This document shows positions 21,106 to 32,016 of a stretch of 64,000 nucleotides of DNA, piece after piece; positions within the stretch are counted from its first letter, which is position 1; each line of letters opens with the position of its first letter. The notes under the pieces are model-generated. The model ran no database searches, was not told the origin of the DNA, and saw only the letters and a list, made by a program, of their open reading frames with translations. This stretch comes from Perkinsus olseni (taxonomy: Eukaryota > Perkinsozoa > Perkinsida), in the NCBI GenBank assembly GCA_013115125.1, contig JABANN010000085.1, positions 1 through 64,000 on the forward strand, written 5' to 3'. A program made the position numbers and the translations under genes.

Positions 21106-22046
21106 ATGAGTAACTCCATCCCGACTTGCTTGGCAATCATTCAAGCTGTGCTCATCGTCACGACGGCTCTGGAGCCTGGCATGTACATCTACGAGGCAGT
21201 AGACTGTACTTTAAGTCACAGAGTGGGAGCGGACTCCAAAGCTATATTCACCAAGCCCTGGACCCGGTCCAGTGGACCGTGGGCTGCGATCGATTCCTTG
21301 ACTACTTTTACCCTGCCCCCAGTCCCTCTGGTGATCGATGATGGCAATAAAACACATTCCTATTCCTTGCAAAGGGCGGATTCTCCCCTGACTATTCATG
21401 ATCTTTTCACTGGAGTCGAGCTTGCTTTTCAAGGCGCCCGATGGATCGTGCCAGCTGATGACAGCCTTCCACGGTGGAAGTTCCACCAGCTGGTACTAAG
21501 GATGGAGACTTCACTTTTATCATTAAGGAGAACCCCTACGCCATTTCCATCACCTTCCGGGGCAAGCCGATCATGCTCGTGAGGAACGGACAAAATGCGG
21601 TGGCTGGTAAGTACGTATACACGTCATCTACCCATCCTAGGTTCGAGTTAGCTTACAAGATATGCCGCGATGGGAGTGCGAGGATATGAGCCCAATGTGA
21701 GAAGCGTGGCAACCCTCGCTTTCATTTCCGGTTGTCTGAACGCTTTGGGCCGCAACAGACCTCCAAGTACTACGCCGTGGAGCCTAGGAGGCCACCTGGA
21801 AGTAGCTCGGACGATGGCTGGAACAAAGTATTGGATGCGGTCAGACGTGCTTGCCCGAGCAAAAGCCGTTTTGTGGAGGCAGACGACCTCAAGCAGGTCT
21901 TCTTCGCCAATGACACACCCATCTTCGTGAAATTCCGCGAACATCGCCTTTCCCTCACCAGTCGCCCCCGCAAGTCATTCATATTATCGAGTGGTTTGAG
22001 CAGCATCGTGCGGTATACCACCCATTGTGCGTCAATTTTCTCCTAA
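21106..22046 (+). pseudogene. secreted-family gene copy 7 (type A), frameshifted by a palindromic scar
   Basis: ATG at 21106 starts MSNSIPTCLAIIQAVLIVTT and ALEPGMYIYEAVDC, with LPPVPLVIDDGNKT further on. At 21466-21487 a palindromic scar adds 14 bp and the family continues in another frame as PPAGTKDGDFTFII, GKYVYTSSTHPRFELAYK. A TGA at 21687-21689 interrupts that frame (DGSARI then stop). The C-terminal part (LSERFGPQQTSKYYAVEP, then the LSLT end) is recognisable to about 22046. At least two lesions, so a pseudogene. Confidence 0.7.
21466..21487. repeat. palindromic scar, target cttccacc (exact), inside copy 7
   Basis: Copy 2 has the uninterrupted tttccaccagctgg at about 9972-9985. The 14-bp gain causes the frame change in copy 7. 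Confidence 0.9.
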
Positions 22047-22749
22047 CAGTACTTTCAAGTACTTTGGCCACTCGCCAGAATGTGTGCTCCATCGTCGGCG
22101 TGGAGTTCAGATCTGATTTCTGAGAACGAGCCGATCCTTTAACCAATTCATTTTCCTTCACCTTGGCTTCCTCATCTTTATAGTCCATCGCTGCCTGTGA
22201 TTACCTCGTAACCCAGCGATAACATCCTGTATTATGGATGCTGCTATAGTAGATGGGCCAGTGGATTATTCTCATAATCATCACTATTAAATAATGGTAC
22301 GAAGAAGTGCCCCTTCAAGACTTGTACTACTCGATATGAGAGGCCCTTCTTATCTCTCAGCGTAGCCCGTTTCACCCGTCTGAACTAGGTTACACAATGG
22401 GCCATGCTGGCAACACACAATGTGCTGCGTTCTGTAAATTGCAGGTGGGTCCGACTCAGACCGTCCGAGATTACTCGGGCCTGGGGGCTTTTCTAGCGAT
22501 TAAACGTGCGTTCAGCTAAGATTGGGTCTTTTGAATGGCCCGCTCTCCCTGAAAGAACACCGCTTCCTATCGAACGCGAAATGGTGGTCGGAAAGGATAG
22601 GGGCTTGAAGTTTAAGCCCCCATCCTATTCCTCCCCGGATAAGCCGTAAACAGCTCAGGGTCTTCAAAGAGGGCGAAATAGTGAAGCATTTGCAACGTAG
22701 TAAGCATCGGCAGTCAGGCCAGCATCAGCTCGTGATTTATACTGTCGAT

Positions 22750-23270
22750 AGCATCAAACTACCTTCTGGGTCCCGCCTACGCCTGGAACGTGGTCACCAG
22801 ATGAATTGACCTACCCCTTTGGTTACCTCCCTGAAGACTTCACCCATGAGCCATATCTCTCGTCAAAGATCAGCAGCTCTACCGACGCCGTAGAATTTGA
22901 TCGACCTGGGCAAAGTGCTCATGATTGGTATAGGTCCATCACCACCGTGGTATTCAGTCTGGGGAATTGACCGTCTCTAACTCATACAAGCGGTGACTTT
23001 ATCTCAACCTCCTTCCGAAAGGAAAAGATGGAGTTTATGAAGGTGAGAGGCTGCCTGACACCGGGTGAGTATGTCTTCAAGGAGGAAGTACATGGCTCCA
23101 TACCTCGAAATTGGTTATAGAATACGTCCTGACGGGCATGGAGATATGAGGGTTAAGTGCAAGAAGCTTCGGAGTCCGAAGTTCGGACCTCTCGTTTGAG
23201 TTTCAAGCTTTTCCGTTGCACTAAGGGTCTGCAGTACGATCACTATGCTGTGAAGCCGGCCGATATGACT
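22750..23270 (+). pseudogene. secreted-family gene copy 8 (type C), 5'-truncated and shifted
   Basis: Aligns with the intact type-C gene from its WSPDG region onward (TWSPDELTYPFGYLPEDFTH, SAHDWYRSI) but lacks the start. It has an internal deletion and carries a palindromic scar at 23167-23188 in the KCKRRRTSRLSFK region. The sequence ends in the YDHYAV motif and then joins the 5' part of a type-D copy. Confidence 0.65.
23167..23188. repeat. palindromic scar, target cttcggac (exact), inside copy 8
   Basis: The intact gene reads gcgtcggacctctcg at about 15366-15380 with no insertion. Confidence 0.9.
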
Positions 23271-23276
23271 CTCATT

Positions 23277-23425
23277 AATGTTAGATTTGACGAGGGTCAT
23301 CGATCATACCCATCCTTTCAAACGATCAACTTCGTTCAGACTTGGTTTCCGGTATTTCAAGCTCACACAGCCATCACGACAGCTCTGGAGCCTCCAGTCT
23401 CAAAACTCGAGCCTGGTACGTACAT
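23277..23425 (+). pseudogene. secreted-family copy 9 (type D), 5' fragment only
   Basis: Very similar to the start of copy 5 at 16245-16410: the region before the ATG and the codons for a signal-like stretch (QTWFPVFQAHTAITTALEPP). It breaks off at the long inverted repeat starting at 23426. Confidence 0.6.
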
Positions 23426-23471
23426 AGATCGTTGCAAGCTGATGTTGGACAACATCAGCTTGCAACGATCT
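23426..23471. repeat. 22-bp perfect inverted repeat with 2-nt spacer
   Basis: Left arm 23426-23447, right arm 23450-23471, spacer ga. The right arm continues into sequence related to 17160-17180, while the left arm is joined to the copy-9 fragment. The structure looks like a fold-back rearrangement joining two parts of the array. Confidence 0.85.
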
Positions 23472-23779
23472 GTCTTCTCGAGGCAAGTCTGTTCGTGTGG
23501 CCTAATCCACTTTTATTCATCCTCGTCTATATAGCCTATCGCTGGCGTATGATTGTCTCATAAGCCTGCGATGACATACCGCATGATGGACGCGGCTATA
23601 GTAGATAGGCTAGTAGATTTTTACTATAATAATGGTACAACAAAGTACCCCTTAAGACTTGTATTACTTGGTATAGCCTAAGAGTCCTCCACCTTTCGCT
23701 TTTGTCTGCCGTTCAACCCTTACTAATTCACGTGACAAAATATACCTTTTTACCTATCTATATACCATATATATGTATT

Positions 23780-24430
23780 TTGCGTTTCCCATTTTGCCAG
23801 TAATCATGAGATCACTCACACCCTGCAGGGTTTTCTTTGCGATTATACCCGCGCTGAGGTACGACCAGGCCATCGGGATGGCCTGCTTTCCCTGCGCGGA
23901 CGCTGATTGCAATTGGGCGGAAGGAGGGAGGTCGTGAAATATAACACTCTCAACGGAGCAGGCAGCACCGGCAGTTAGGTCAGAATCAGCTCCAAACTCG
24001 CACTGTCAATGGCAAAAGTTGCCTTGCTGCAGTATTTTAGTGCTCCAGCCATTTCATTGTGAAATGATTGCAGGCCTACGCGTTCTCCTCTCACAAGGTT
24101 GACTCTCCCGCTGGACTTGTCCTCAGTCTTCACTGCCTACAGAGACTCGCCTGACCAGCGTAGCCCTGCTGTTGCCGCGAAGATGCTGAAGACAACATAA
24201 ACCAATCACCAAGTAAACTACACGATCAATATTCCTGAACTATGCCGAGGAGGTAACATTCGGGGAACGCAACGGCCGCCGGAAGCCACACGAATCCATG
24301 CTCAATACCACTCAATGTTCTACCTCTCAGGGACTCCCGCGGTACAAACTATCTCCACGTCGCACAGTAACGAGCCCTCTGAAACTTCTCGCTGCCCGAG
24401 ACCGCACTGGAGCGGCGATCACTCATAGAA
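23780..24430 (-). pseudogene. msh6 5' exon fragments next to intact gpd2
   Basis: Sister of the fragment at 17590-18200. The msh6 start codon is at 24424-24426 and the first codons read MSDRRSSAVSG, close to [11 protein letters not shown] of the intact gene, but the PCNA box is lost and the frame stops at 24349. Confidence 0.7.
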
Positions 24431-24600
24431 ATCCGAAGACCGCTATGTAGAAGCAGCGTATTGACTCGACTACTGGAACACAAGTACGACGCTGCCACAC
24501 ACAAGCACACAATTATAGTGTGATACAATAACGAGCACTCCTGATGAGGTGGAATGGCTTCCACTATGAAGGGGGTCATGAAAGGTTACTCGGCGGACAT
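24400..24600 (-). repeat. msh6-gpd2 junction, copy 4 (attached to intact gpd2)
   Basis: On the minus strand the gpd2 stop (24586-24588) is followed after about 160 bp by the msh6 start region. This is the junction from which the stubs in copies 1-3 derive or with which they share origin. Confidence 0.8.
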
Positions 24601-27600
24601 GCTCACAGGAACATCGCGGTATGTCCGGCGACGCACCATCGCCGTAGTCTGGCCTTCACCATATGTCATGGTTCGCAGGAACTGCTTCGCCTTCTCCATC
24701 TCAGCAGCCCGCTTCTTTTTATCCCATCCTTTCCTGTCTCCAACGATGTTCACAATCTGGTTAAAGAATGGAGATTTCGGGCGCCTTCCTGCTGCAGCTC
24801 CCGCACCTCTGGCAGAATAGCCTTCGTCCCCACCGGATCAACGAAGGCCATCCGAGTTCTGTACGCGATAACATCGACCACCGACTCTGCCATCTCCCTG
24901 TCAACGGCCCAGAGAATCTCAGTGCGAAGGAAACTCTGAAGCACGATGACGATCCTTGAAGCAAGCGCATGGAGAGTTCACTTGGCGTGGGAGCAACGGG
25001 CTCAAGGTGTTGGTCGTCTGGCCGAACTCGCAGAGCTCCGGCGCGTACGTACCGTAGGACTTAGTAAGATGAACAGCATCTGAATAGGTTGGCTGCCCTA
25101 GCTGGTCGCAGCAGCGGCTCACCGTCGAGGTCCACCCCGTAACTTCTGTTCAGCTCCATCGCCATACGATCGGCGAGGACATCGAAGTCATACCCGTGTC
25201 CAACAGAGAACCTGAGCCAACAAAAGCGAAGAAGAAAACGCTTTAAAACGTTCATCTGCAATCTCGCCAAAAAAACGACCAATCGCGGGATGCGCAGAGT
25301 GCCTCGCCAGCCGCCTCACTTTCCACCGTGACTGCCCAGCAGCGCCAGTCTGAAGGTTCTGCAGCCGTACTTGGCCGACACTCTACCGCGATGATGATCC
25401 AAGGCCTTGTTGAGGCAATCCTCGGCCATCAGCCTGACGAAAACAAGCATCACCTGCCCACCTACCGACAGAGCCCCACCTGCAAGTCGTCCACTTTCCA
25501 CCCATGATGCTGACCAGACCCGTCGTGCTGTCGATCACAACCTCATGGTCGCGAGACATCTACAAGAAGGCTAAGTCGTCGGCCCCTCTCCAAGGGAAGC
25601 CCCATCTACCTTGCTGGTGTCGGCGGCCTTAGGGTCTCGGACCAACGGCCTGAGACCGCTCCAAGCGGCAGTTATGTCCTGAAGACGAAGTTGGGGTTAT
25701 TTGGTGATGGTCGAAGCATCGACCTGTCGGATATCTTCCTTGTTCAAGCTAAGATACTTGACGCTCTCCTCGACGATGAAGTCAAGTTCAGCAGTGGTTG
25801 GCTTTGGAAGCGGCGTCAAGTCGCTCTTAACATCAGTCGTGCCCACGACGGTGTTCCCTAACAACTGCAGTAGCAGTGAGTCCACCGTCCACTGATCACC
25901 CACCTTCCCAGGGTAGATAGAAAAGGACTCTGCCGTCTGCGGTTTCCGGGATAAGCATACCGCACGCTGGCGAAGAATAGGACCTAAAATCGCGGAAAGT
26001 TTTGAGGTAGCTAGTTTTTATTTTCTAGTTTTTCTCCACGCTGGGAGATATCGACGAGCGATTTCTGGGATATGGTGCTCCAGAACGGACGGAGAAAACG
26101 ACTATACGATACACAATCTGCCGCGAATTTTTCAGCTGTCATCGTTTCAGTTATATTATTGGGCGTGAAAGCCCAAAGATCGGTTATGCGTTTCCACAGG
26201 AGCGCAGGGCCCGCGGACCCTTCTCCGACGATCCAGAAGGCAATCGAAGGCAGCACATGCTCTCACGACGGTAATGTGTAGCACTACTGCTACGGTCCTC
26301 GGCTTACTTGGGCATGACCAGATGCGCTCCAGCGGCAGCGGCCACCAGCTCCCGCTCCTCAGGATTAGCATCTTTTCTGATGATATCCGAGAAGGGCCCC
26401 GTAGCGTTGATAACCAATTTACCGGTGACCTCAAAGGTCTCACCAGTAAGCTCATCCTTCGCTCTGAAGTGACAGAGAGCTTGCTGGGAGTTCTCGAGGC
26501 AGAGAGCAGTACTTCACTCCGCTGCACATTCCCTGCTCATCTTTAGTCACACTGAGGACGTTCGTGTGGTTCGCCACAGTGGCCGCCTCCCAGCCATCGA
26601 TGTAGTTCTCAACCTACCAACCAGATGTCATTGAAGCCTGTCTCGCGGGAACCCTCGCCTTGGGTCAAGGCGAGTCACCACTGATTTTGTATTACTGCGG
26701 CAGTCATGGCGATATGAAGGCACACCCTTGAGTCATTCTGCTGGCCATCATAGTACATCACACTGCCCAGCAAACCTTCATTCTTCAACAGTGGGAACTG
26801 CAGGACCGGACACACCTCAAGTGACGCCCAAGACACCCATTGCGTACCATGTGCAGGCTGTTGGACTTGCTCACCCAGTAAGAGTTCGGAAGGCCGGGCG
26901 AAAACAGCGTGGCGATGTTACCACAAAACTCGTACCTAGCAGACAGGCCTCCCTCCCACGGCCTCCCTACGGTATCACGTACATCTTGAGTCCAGCCCAC
27001 ATCATTAGGATGTCCCAAGGCTTGTACAAAGGCATGAGTATAGCCAATGGCTGAGTCATGAAGGGCGAACAGTGGAGCATGTGAGCACGCTCACGAAGTG
27101 CCTGGAAGGATATAAAATACACATTATTAATGATAACCTTATGATACGGTATTTTATTACGAGATTATTATAATCATCCAAGCTCAAATCTTTTTGCCAC
27201 TAAAGGGTTATCTACGCTATACCGAGGTTTGGCGACTAGGCGCCAAAGAAAGCTCCGCGTCATGCATACTACTGAAGCGAAATCACCGCTTTTCCCGGAT
27301 GATAACAAAGTTTAAGTCGTTTCATAGTCCAACTGTCAACAACACTTACCTCATAGACCAGGACGAGCATCTTATAATCCAGATTAAAAATAGCATCTTT
27401 CAGATAGCGTACCCCACCGTGGAGAAGTTTCGTACCTGCTGCGACGATACAACGAGCATGGAGGGAGATGGTACCCACTTCTGCTGCTAGTGCCAGAAGA
27501 AAAATCCTCACGTTCCAAAAGGGCGACCTTGAGGCCCCTCGAAGCGCCGTCCAAGGCCACCGAAGCCCCTGTAGCCCCTCCCCCAACTACAACTATATCA

Positions 27601-27913
27601 AACCTGACACAACGGCAGTTCGCACCAGGCCCTAGTGCAAGGAAGACTAATTTGCCGAGCGAGTTGACAATTAGTACACTTCCTTCTTCAACCGTTCCAT
27701 GCTTTCCTTCCGATCAGTGCGCGGTGTGAAATTACGATATCCACTCGGCGGTATCGCGGGCTGGAACGAATCATCAAGGTGGCTGGGGTTGAAGTTTCCG
27801 CCCCTTACCGGTGTTGTGAAGTAGACGTAACCGCATGAGACTCCCAGTGCCGATCCGCCCACTACCGTCCCGTACTTGACAGTCTTGCCGAGAAGGCGAG
27901 TAGCGAAGCTCAT
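24586..27913 (-). CDS. gpd2: FAD-dependent glycerol-3-phosphate dehydrogenase, mitochondrial type
   Basis: Oxidises glycerol-3-phosphate to dihydroxyacetone phosphate and passes electrons to ubiquinone at the mitochondrial inner membrane. The chosen ATG (27911-27913) gives MSFATRLLGK, then a membrane-like GTVVGGSALGVSCGYVYF. The next exon has the FAD-binding DIVVVGGGATGAS at about 27600. LLHGGVRYLKDAIFNLDYK is at 27440-27370, RAHMLHCSPFMTQP and YKPWDILMMWAGLKMY near 27090-26970, and YYDGQQND near 26750. NTVVGTTDVKSDLTPLPKP is near 25860, STTGLVSIMGGKWTT near 25530, KSYGTYAPELCE near 25060 and ILWAVDREMAESVVDVIAYR near 24930-24870. The C-terminus ends VPVSMSAE. At least ten short introns. The C-terminal EF-hand found in animal GPD2 is not visible. 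No broken motif was seen. Confidence 0.88.
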
Positions 27914-28215
27914 GAGAGAGTCAACCTGGACGGTAGGGAATTCGGTGGTGTTCCACTGGAGACGGGCGGACGGACTGAAGTAGGCCGATTCTTGCTCACT
28001 TATGCCTCCTCGCGTTTCCCACATGCGAGGAAAAATTCTGAAATTCTGGATAGGATCCTCCCGACGCAAAGGGTTGTCGGTGGTAAGATACCTTGGGGAA
28101 CTGTTGACCTCTTCGTCCTATGGTAGGACGATCTGTGGGCAACTAAGCCCCGCTCTTGGTCCGTTACCTATAGGATCGCAGAGGCTGCTGGAACTAAGAC
28201 AATCAGTCATCCAGA

Positions 28216-28237
28216 AAGACGAGTCGTCTTAGACGAC
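28216..28237. repeat. palindromic scar, target aagacgac (exact), outside the array
   Basis: Lies about 300 bp upstream of gpd2 and 0.7 kb from lsm14, in unique DNA. Shows that the process is not confined to the duplicated array. Confidence 0.85.
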
Positions 28238-28239
28238 CG

Positions 28240-28947
28240 ACCGTAGAACTGTTGTCTTTGGCTATGATGGTGAAACCTACGAGGATATAAACGCTATCAA
28301 ATGTAACCGCCTTATCAAATCAACCCGACAAAGCGACTTCAGACAAGGCTGGCTGGGCCCAGAAATCTCGGATCGTCAGACTCTACGTTACGACGATAAA
28401 CTTGACTACATCATAACACCAATACCATGATACTGTCAAAACACACCATCGGTCGAGGCCGCGGACACTCGTACAGCGGGCTGTGAACGGCAGCCACTCT
28501 GGCCGTGCTAATCGTGACTGAGCTAGAGCCCTAATCGAAGTACGTCTTCCTGTGTGGATGTCCTAGCTTGCGGCGAAGAAGATGCCTCTTGTAACGAACT
28601 GGCTCAACACAACTCCTGTTTGGTACGAAGAAAGTGGTCGATCAATCGACTTTATCATCATCATACGGACTACAGTGATGTTATCGTCAATCTTCGACAA
28701 ACATCATCGACACAAAAGCAGTCTAACTATCATCAGCCAACAACGTATTGTTACGACACCTACACTTCTTGAGAGAGAATATTATGTATTTTAATAAGAA
28801 GAGCCTCAGTGCTTACGTACTATTAAAAAGGCGACCGTTAGGCACTTGTACCGTGCTACGATGTCGCAGCGTACACGCACACTTATGGACATATACTTAT
28901 GGTGGAAGCAACAACATCATTGATGGGCTTCTTGTTGTTCATATCAT
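28240..28947. other. spacer between gpd2 and lsm14, no gene seen
   Basis: AT-richer than its surroundings with several short frames, none with recognisable similarity. The gpd2 5' UTR or promoter on one side and the lsm14 3' UTR on the other must lie here. Confidence 0.5.
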
Positions 28948-29763
28948 CTAATACCTCCTACCCCTGTTGGGTCTCATGCGCCTAACATTGCCGCCAAAGG
29001 GCCTGCGCTGGAGAGCCATAGGACCGAAGGTCTCCTTATCAGCCTCACGAAGCTTCTCACGACGAGTAGGGTCGAATGAGGGCATAGTGTTCTCTCTACG
29101 GTCCAAGGCATCACAGGAGATATCATCAAAGAAACCCTTGGTCTTATCATAACCAGTCCTGACGGTAGTGCCAGCAGTGGAGACGGTGGTCTCGTCAGGC
29201 TTCTCCAACTTCTCAGCGGCAGCAGCAAGATCGAACTCCTCCTTGACCTCGGCCTTGGCCTCGGGGTTCTCATTGGGAACGAGCTCGCCAACAGGGCCAG
29301 ATGGGCCGGACCTCCTGTTCCTGTTCTGATGTCTGCGATAGCCGTAGTTGTAGCCCTTGCCGTAGCCCTTGCCGTAGTTATAGCCCTTGCCGTAACCCTT
29401 ACCGTAACCACCACGGTTGTAGTAGCCACGCTGACGGGGCATACCATTAGTAGCAACAGTCGGGGCGTTCTTCTGCATGCTGACAATGGCGGGGTCGGAG
29501 AGAACACCGGACCTCTGGCTGGCGCCTTCCAAGACGGTCAAGTCCTTGATATCAGAACCACGGAAGATGATAAAATCGTAGACCTCGTCGCTGGCGGGAA
29601 TGTCGGGAGTCTTGCGACCCTCGGTACCGAAGGACTTCACGTTTTGGAGGGCGATGGTGGACTCCTCGGTGTTGATGGTGTAGAGGATGCCCTCATAGCG
29701 GATCCCCGCGTTTGACACGAGAGAGATCTTACTTCCGATGTAAGGCAGAGATGAACCGCTCAT
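28948..29763 (-). CDS. lsm14: LSM14/Scd6 family RNA-binding protein (P-body component)
   Basis: Intronless frame of 271 codons with ATG at 29761-29763 and TAG at 28948-28950. Residues about 5-80 form a divergent LSm14 domain ([20 protein letters not shown], then [16 protein letters not shown] and [16 protein letters not shown]). A Gly/Tyr/Lys-rich tract with repeated [10 protein letters not shown] follows (about residues 115-145). Near the C-terminus come [12 protein letters not shown] (FFD-like box) and KETFGPMAL (TFG box), then an [10 protein letters not shown] tail. This is the order LSM, RG-rich, FDF/FFD, TFG known for RAP55/Scd6 proteins, which repress translation and recruit decapping factors. 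An uninterrupted gene among intron-rich neighbours is notable and could reflect retrocopying. Confidence 0.88.
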   Translation of the reverse strand: MSGSSLPYIGSKISLVSNAGIRYEGILYTINTEESTIALQNVKSFGTEGRKTPDIPASDEVYDFIIFRGSDIKDLTVLEGASQRSGVLSDPAIVSMQKNAPTVATNGMPRQRGYYNRGGYGKGYGKGYNYGKGYGKGYNYGYRRHQNRNRRSGPSGPVGELVPNENPEAKAEVKEEFDLAAAAEKLEKPDETTVSTAGTTVRTGYDKTKGFFDDISCDALDRRENTMPSFDPTRREKLREADKETFGPMALQRRPFGGNVRRMRPNRGRRY

Positions 29764-30700
29764 AACGTAGTAACAACAAGATGTTGATGCTTAACGCGAG
29801 AAGCTAGCTGGAGTTGGAATCTCCAGGCCCAACGCTTTGTGTTACGCTGTCCCCATAGTCCGTAATCGATCAACAACAGAACAAGATACTCGCACCTTTC
29901 TCAGTCATTGAAGGACGTTCCCAGATGGGTTATGGATTCCTCAGGAGAGATCACGCACGTACATAATGGCCTACGGCTGATGAGTTGGTCGTAAATAATT
30001 GTCCGAAAACCGTCAAACATGTGACGATTTTGGAGCGGAGCGACGCAGATCTCTCGGCGGAGCGAAGCGTTTTATATTTGCCACTTTCGTAAAAATAGGT
30101 TTAAGTTTCGGCCCATAATGAGCCCGTGTAGCTCAGTAGCGCGCGTACTGCTCACAGCGCTACTCTCACGAAGCCAATCAGCAACAGTCTCGTGGCTGGT
30201 GGAACCTACGGACTCGTGCCTGCCTCGGCCGGCCAACTTCGACACTCAGTTGTAATGCCAACGTGTGCAGAGTTGAGTCGGTGATTTAATCCGAGTAGGA
30301 ACTACTACCGTATCGATTGCTGGTACACTAGAGAGGGCGGCGAGCCTCCGAGTACCATAAGAATTCACTTCGCGAAGGAGCATGCTCTTGTTGTGTGAGT
30401 CGACTAATGCCGCGAGTCGGGTCTTAGTTTCGGTTCTTCCGCTTTATTGAAGGGAATCCTGAGGTCGACTCTTGCTCTAAACGAATAAACTGCTGTGTGA
30501 TTCCGGCGCGTTGCAGAGGGAATCGTAAATGCTGTAATAATGGGCGACTGTGTGTTCTCGTCAGTCGCTCCCCCGGCACAGTAGTTCGCAACGGTACGGC
30601 GTTCGACTTCCCTTGGCCTTCGACCCACCACTATCATGCGGCCTCGAAGCACGTGCTGTGGATCGATGGGCACAAGTAGGAGCTCCATGGGGCCAGTACG
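29764..30700. other. spacer upstream of lsm14, no gene identified
   Basis: Contains the presumed lsm14 promoter, a phrase 'ggcggagcgaagcg' that recurs in variant form elsewhere on the plus strand (35120, 45860, 59890) and several unrecognised short frames. A tRNA-like start near 30123 has no T-arm. Confidence 0.4.
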
Positions 30701-30734
30701 CTGCAGCGCCGCCCAGATACCATCTCGCGATTCA

Positions 30735-32016
30735 CACGACGGTGGAGTCAGTTCAGCTCGGCGGCTTGTCCGTGGTCTCTGCCTCTGGCCAATCCATCCC
30801 GCTAGTGCCCGACTTCGACCCGGTCGTTCGGGAGTGAGGAATCTTGGGTGTTGGTAGTTCGCAAGGGTCGACTTAAGATACGTCGTTCGACCCAGCCAGG
30901 ATGAAGCGCTCAATATCACAGCAGTCGGACGCGGTGGAGCGAAGGTTCGGCTAGGCGGGTCGGACCTCTCCCCAAGCCCCTGGCTGAACCATCCGCTGGA
31001 GTTTGCGGAGCTATGGGAGGATAACGTGGTTGAAGTTGAGGTCGCCAGTGTTACTGGAAGGTTCAGCCGCAGGTAATGTCATAGGGAATGGGAAGGGGTT
31101 TGTGGTCACACTGCTGGGATGATCCAACGGCCTCGCGTGTCCCCTATCGTATTTGAGAACTGCAGACGGTCAGTGTGCCTCTGATAGGCGCTGTGTGTCG
31201 CGCAATCGGTCGGGCTTGCAACGAAGGCTGATGGGGGTGTCGCTTGCTGGAGGATGTGATGAAAATTGCATCACTATTGCCCAAGACATTGTCTGAGTTA
31301 TTCGCAGCACATGAAATCTGTACAGTCCTTAGCTATCGAGCTACTCAATAATACTGAGTGCGTCTCAGTAGTCCATCTCGGCCTCTCATCGAAGGGACTT
31401 GAGGCTAGTGCTGGAGCAGGTATGGGTATTGTTGTCAGGTACTCTATCAGAGTGGATGTGGGGCCCGGCATGTCGGCCGCGTTGAGTTCTCTCGTAGTTG
31501 AAGGCTTTCAACTTAACCCTCCAGCTGTTGTACCAGGGGTATGGTCATATGACCTCACTGTGTCAGCGGAGGTCGGGCAGATGAAGGTCTTTGCTTCCAC
31601 GAAGGGTGGCGAGGTTCTAATCGAATTTGTCTGCTTCGTTGTAACCCTGATGATCAGGTTTGCATTTTGCGATGCAATAATGGCTCGGGGGTTGCGATGA
31701 TGGGACAGACCGTACGCCTAGATCCAGGGCCCCCATGGCTCACTCAGCTGCCTATAATAACGAAGTAGCAAAGGAGGAGTGCTTTGTGAGTCTCTACCGT
31801 GTAGTTGTTCTAGGTCGGCCGATGGACAGCGGCAACAGACATATGTATTGAACGTACAGCGAGAAGTGTCTAGCGTGGCCGAGCTAGCAGGATTGAGTGC
31901 TGAGGAGTGCGAGCTCACCCCAGCCTTCCATCCGAATGTTACTGACTATTCCTGTACTTTTCGGTACAACGTCACAATGGTAATAAGGATTCGGGAGAGG
32001 GTGTTATACAAAAGTT
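30735..32016 (+). CDS. exons of a protein with cadherin-like beta-sandwich repeats (boundaries uncertain)
   Basis: Several open stretches on the plus strand share the pattern of the cadherin-like beta-sandwich domain (PF12733 style: L-x-V-G-x-L-x-P-x-F-x-P-x-V-x-x-Y). They are QLGGLSVVSASGQSIPLVPD near 30740-30800, NITAVGRGGAKVRLGG near 30913-30965, SLVVEGFQLNPPAVVPGVWS then YDLTVSAEVG near 31490-31580, and ELTPAFHPNVTDYSCTFRYN near 31908-31970. They lie in different frames separated by plausible short introns, so one spliced gene is likely. No start codon, signal peptide or end could be fixed. Domains of this type are common in extracellular repeat proteins; function here is unknown. Confidence in the domain is moderate, in the gene model low. 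Confidence 0.4.

Noticed and set aside
26652-26675. Inverted repeat ctcgcctt ... aaggcgag in the gpd2 gene
   Set aside because: A 5-nt centre and no third arm. It sits in a spliced gene whose neighbouring exons are intact, so it is not counted as a scar.
30123-30200. tRNA-like start cgtgtagctcagtagc
   Set aside because: No T-arm or matching acceptor strand follows within tRNA distance.
30404-30919. 171-codon minus-strand frame
   Set aside because: Opposite to a plus-strand stretch with a recognisable beta-sandwich signature; Arg-rich composition typical of a shadow frame.
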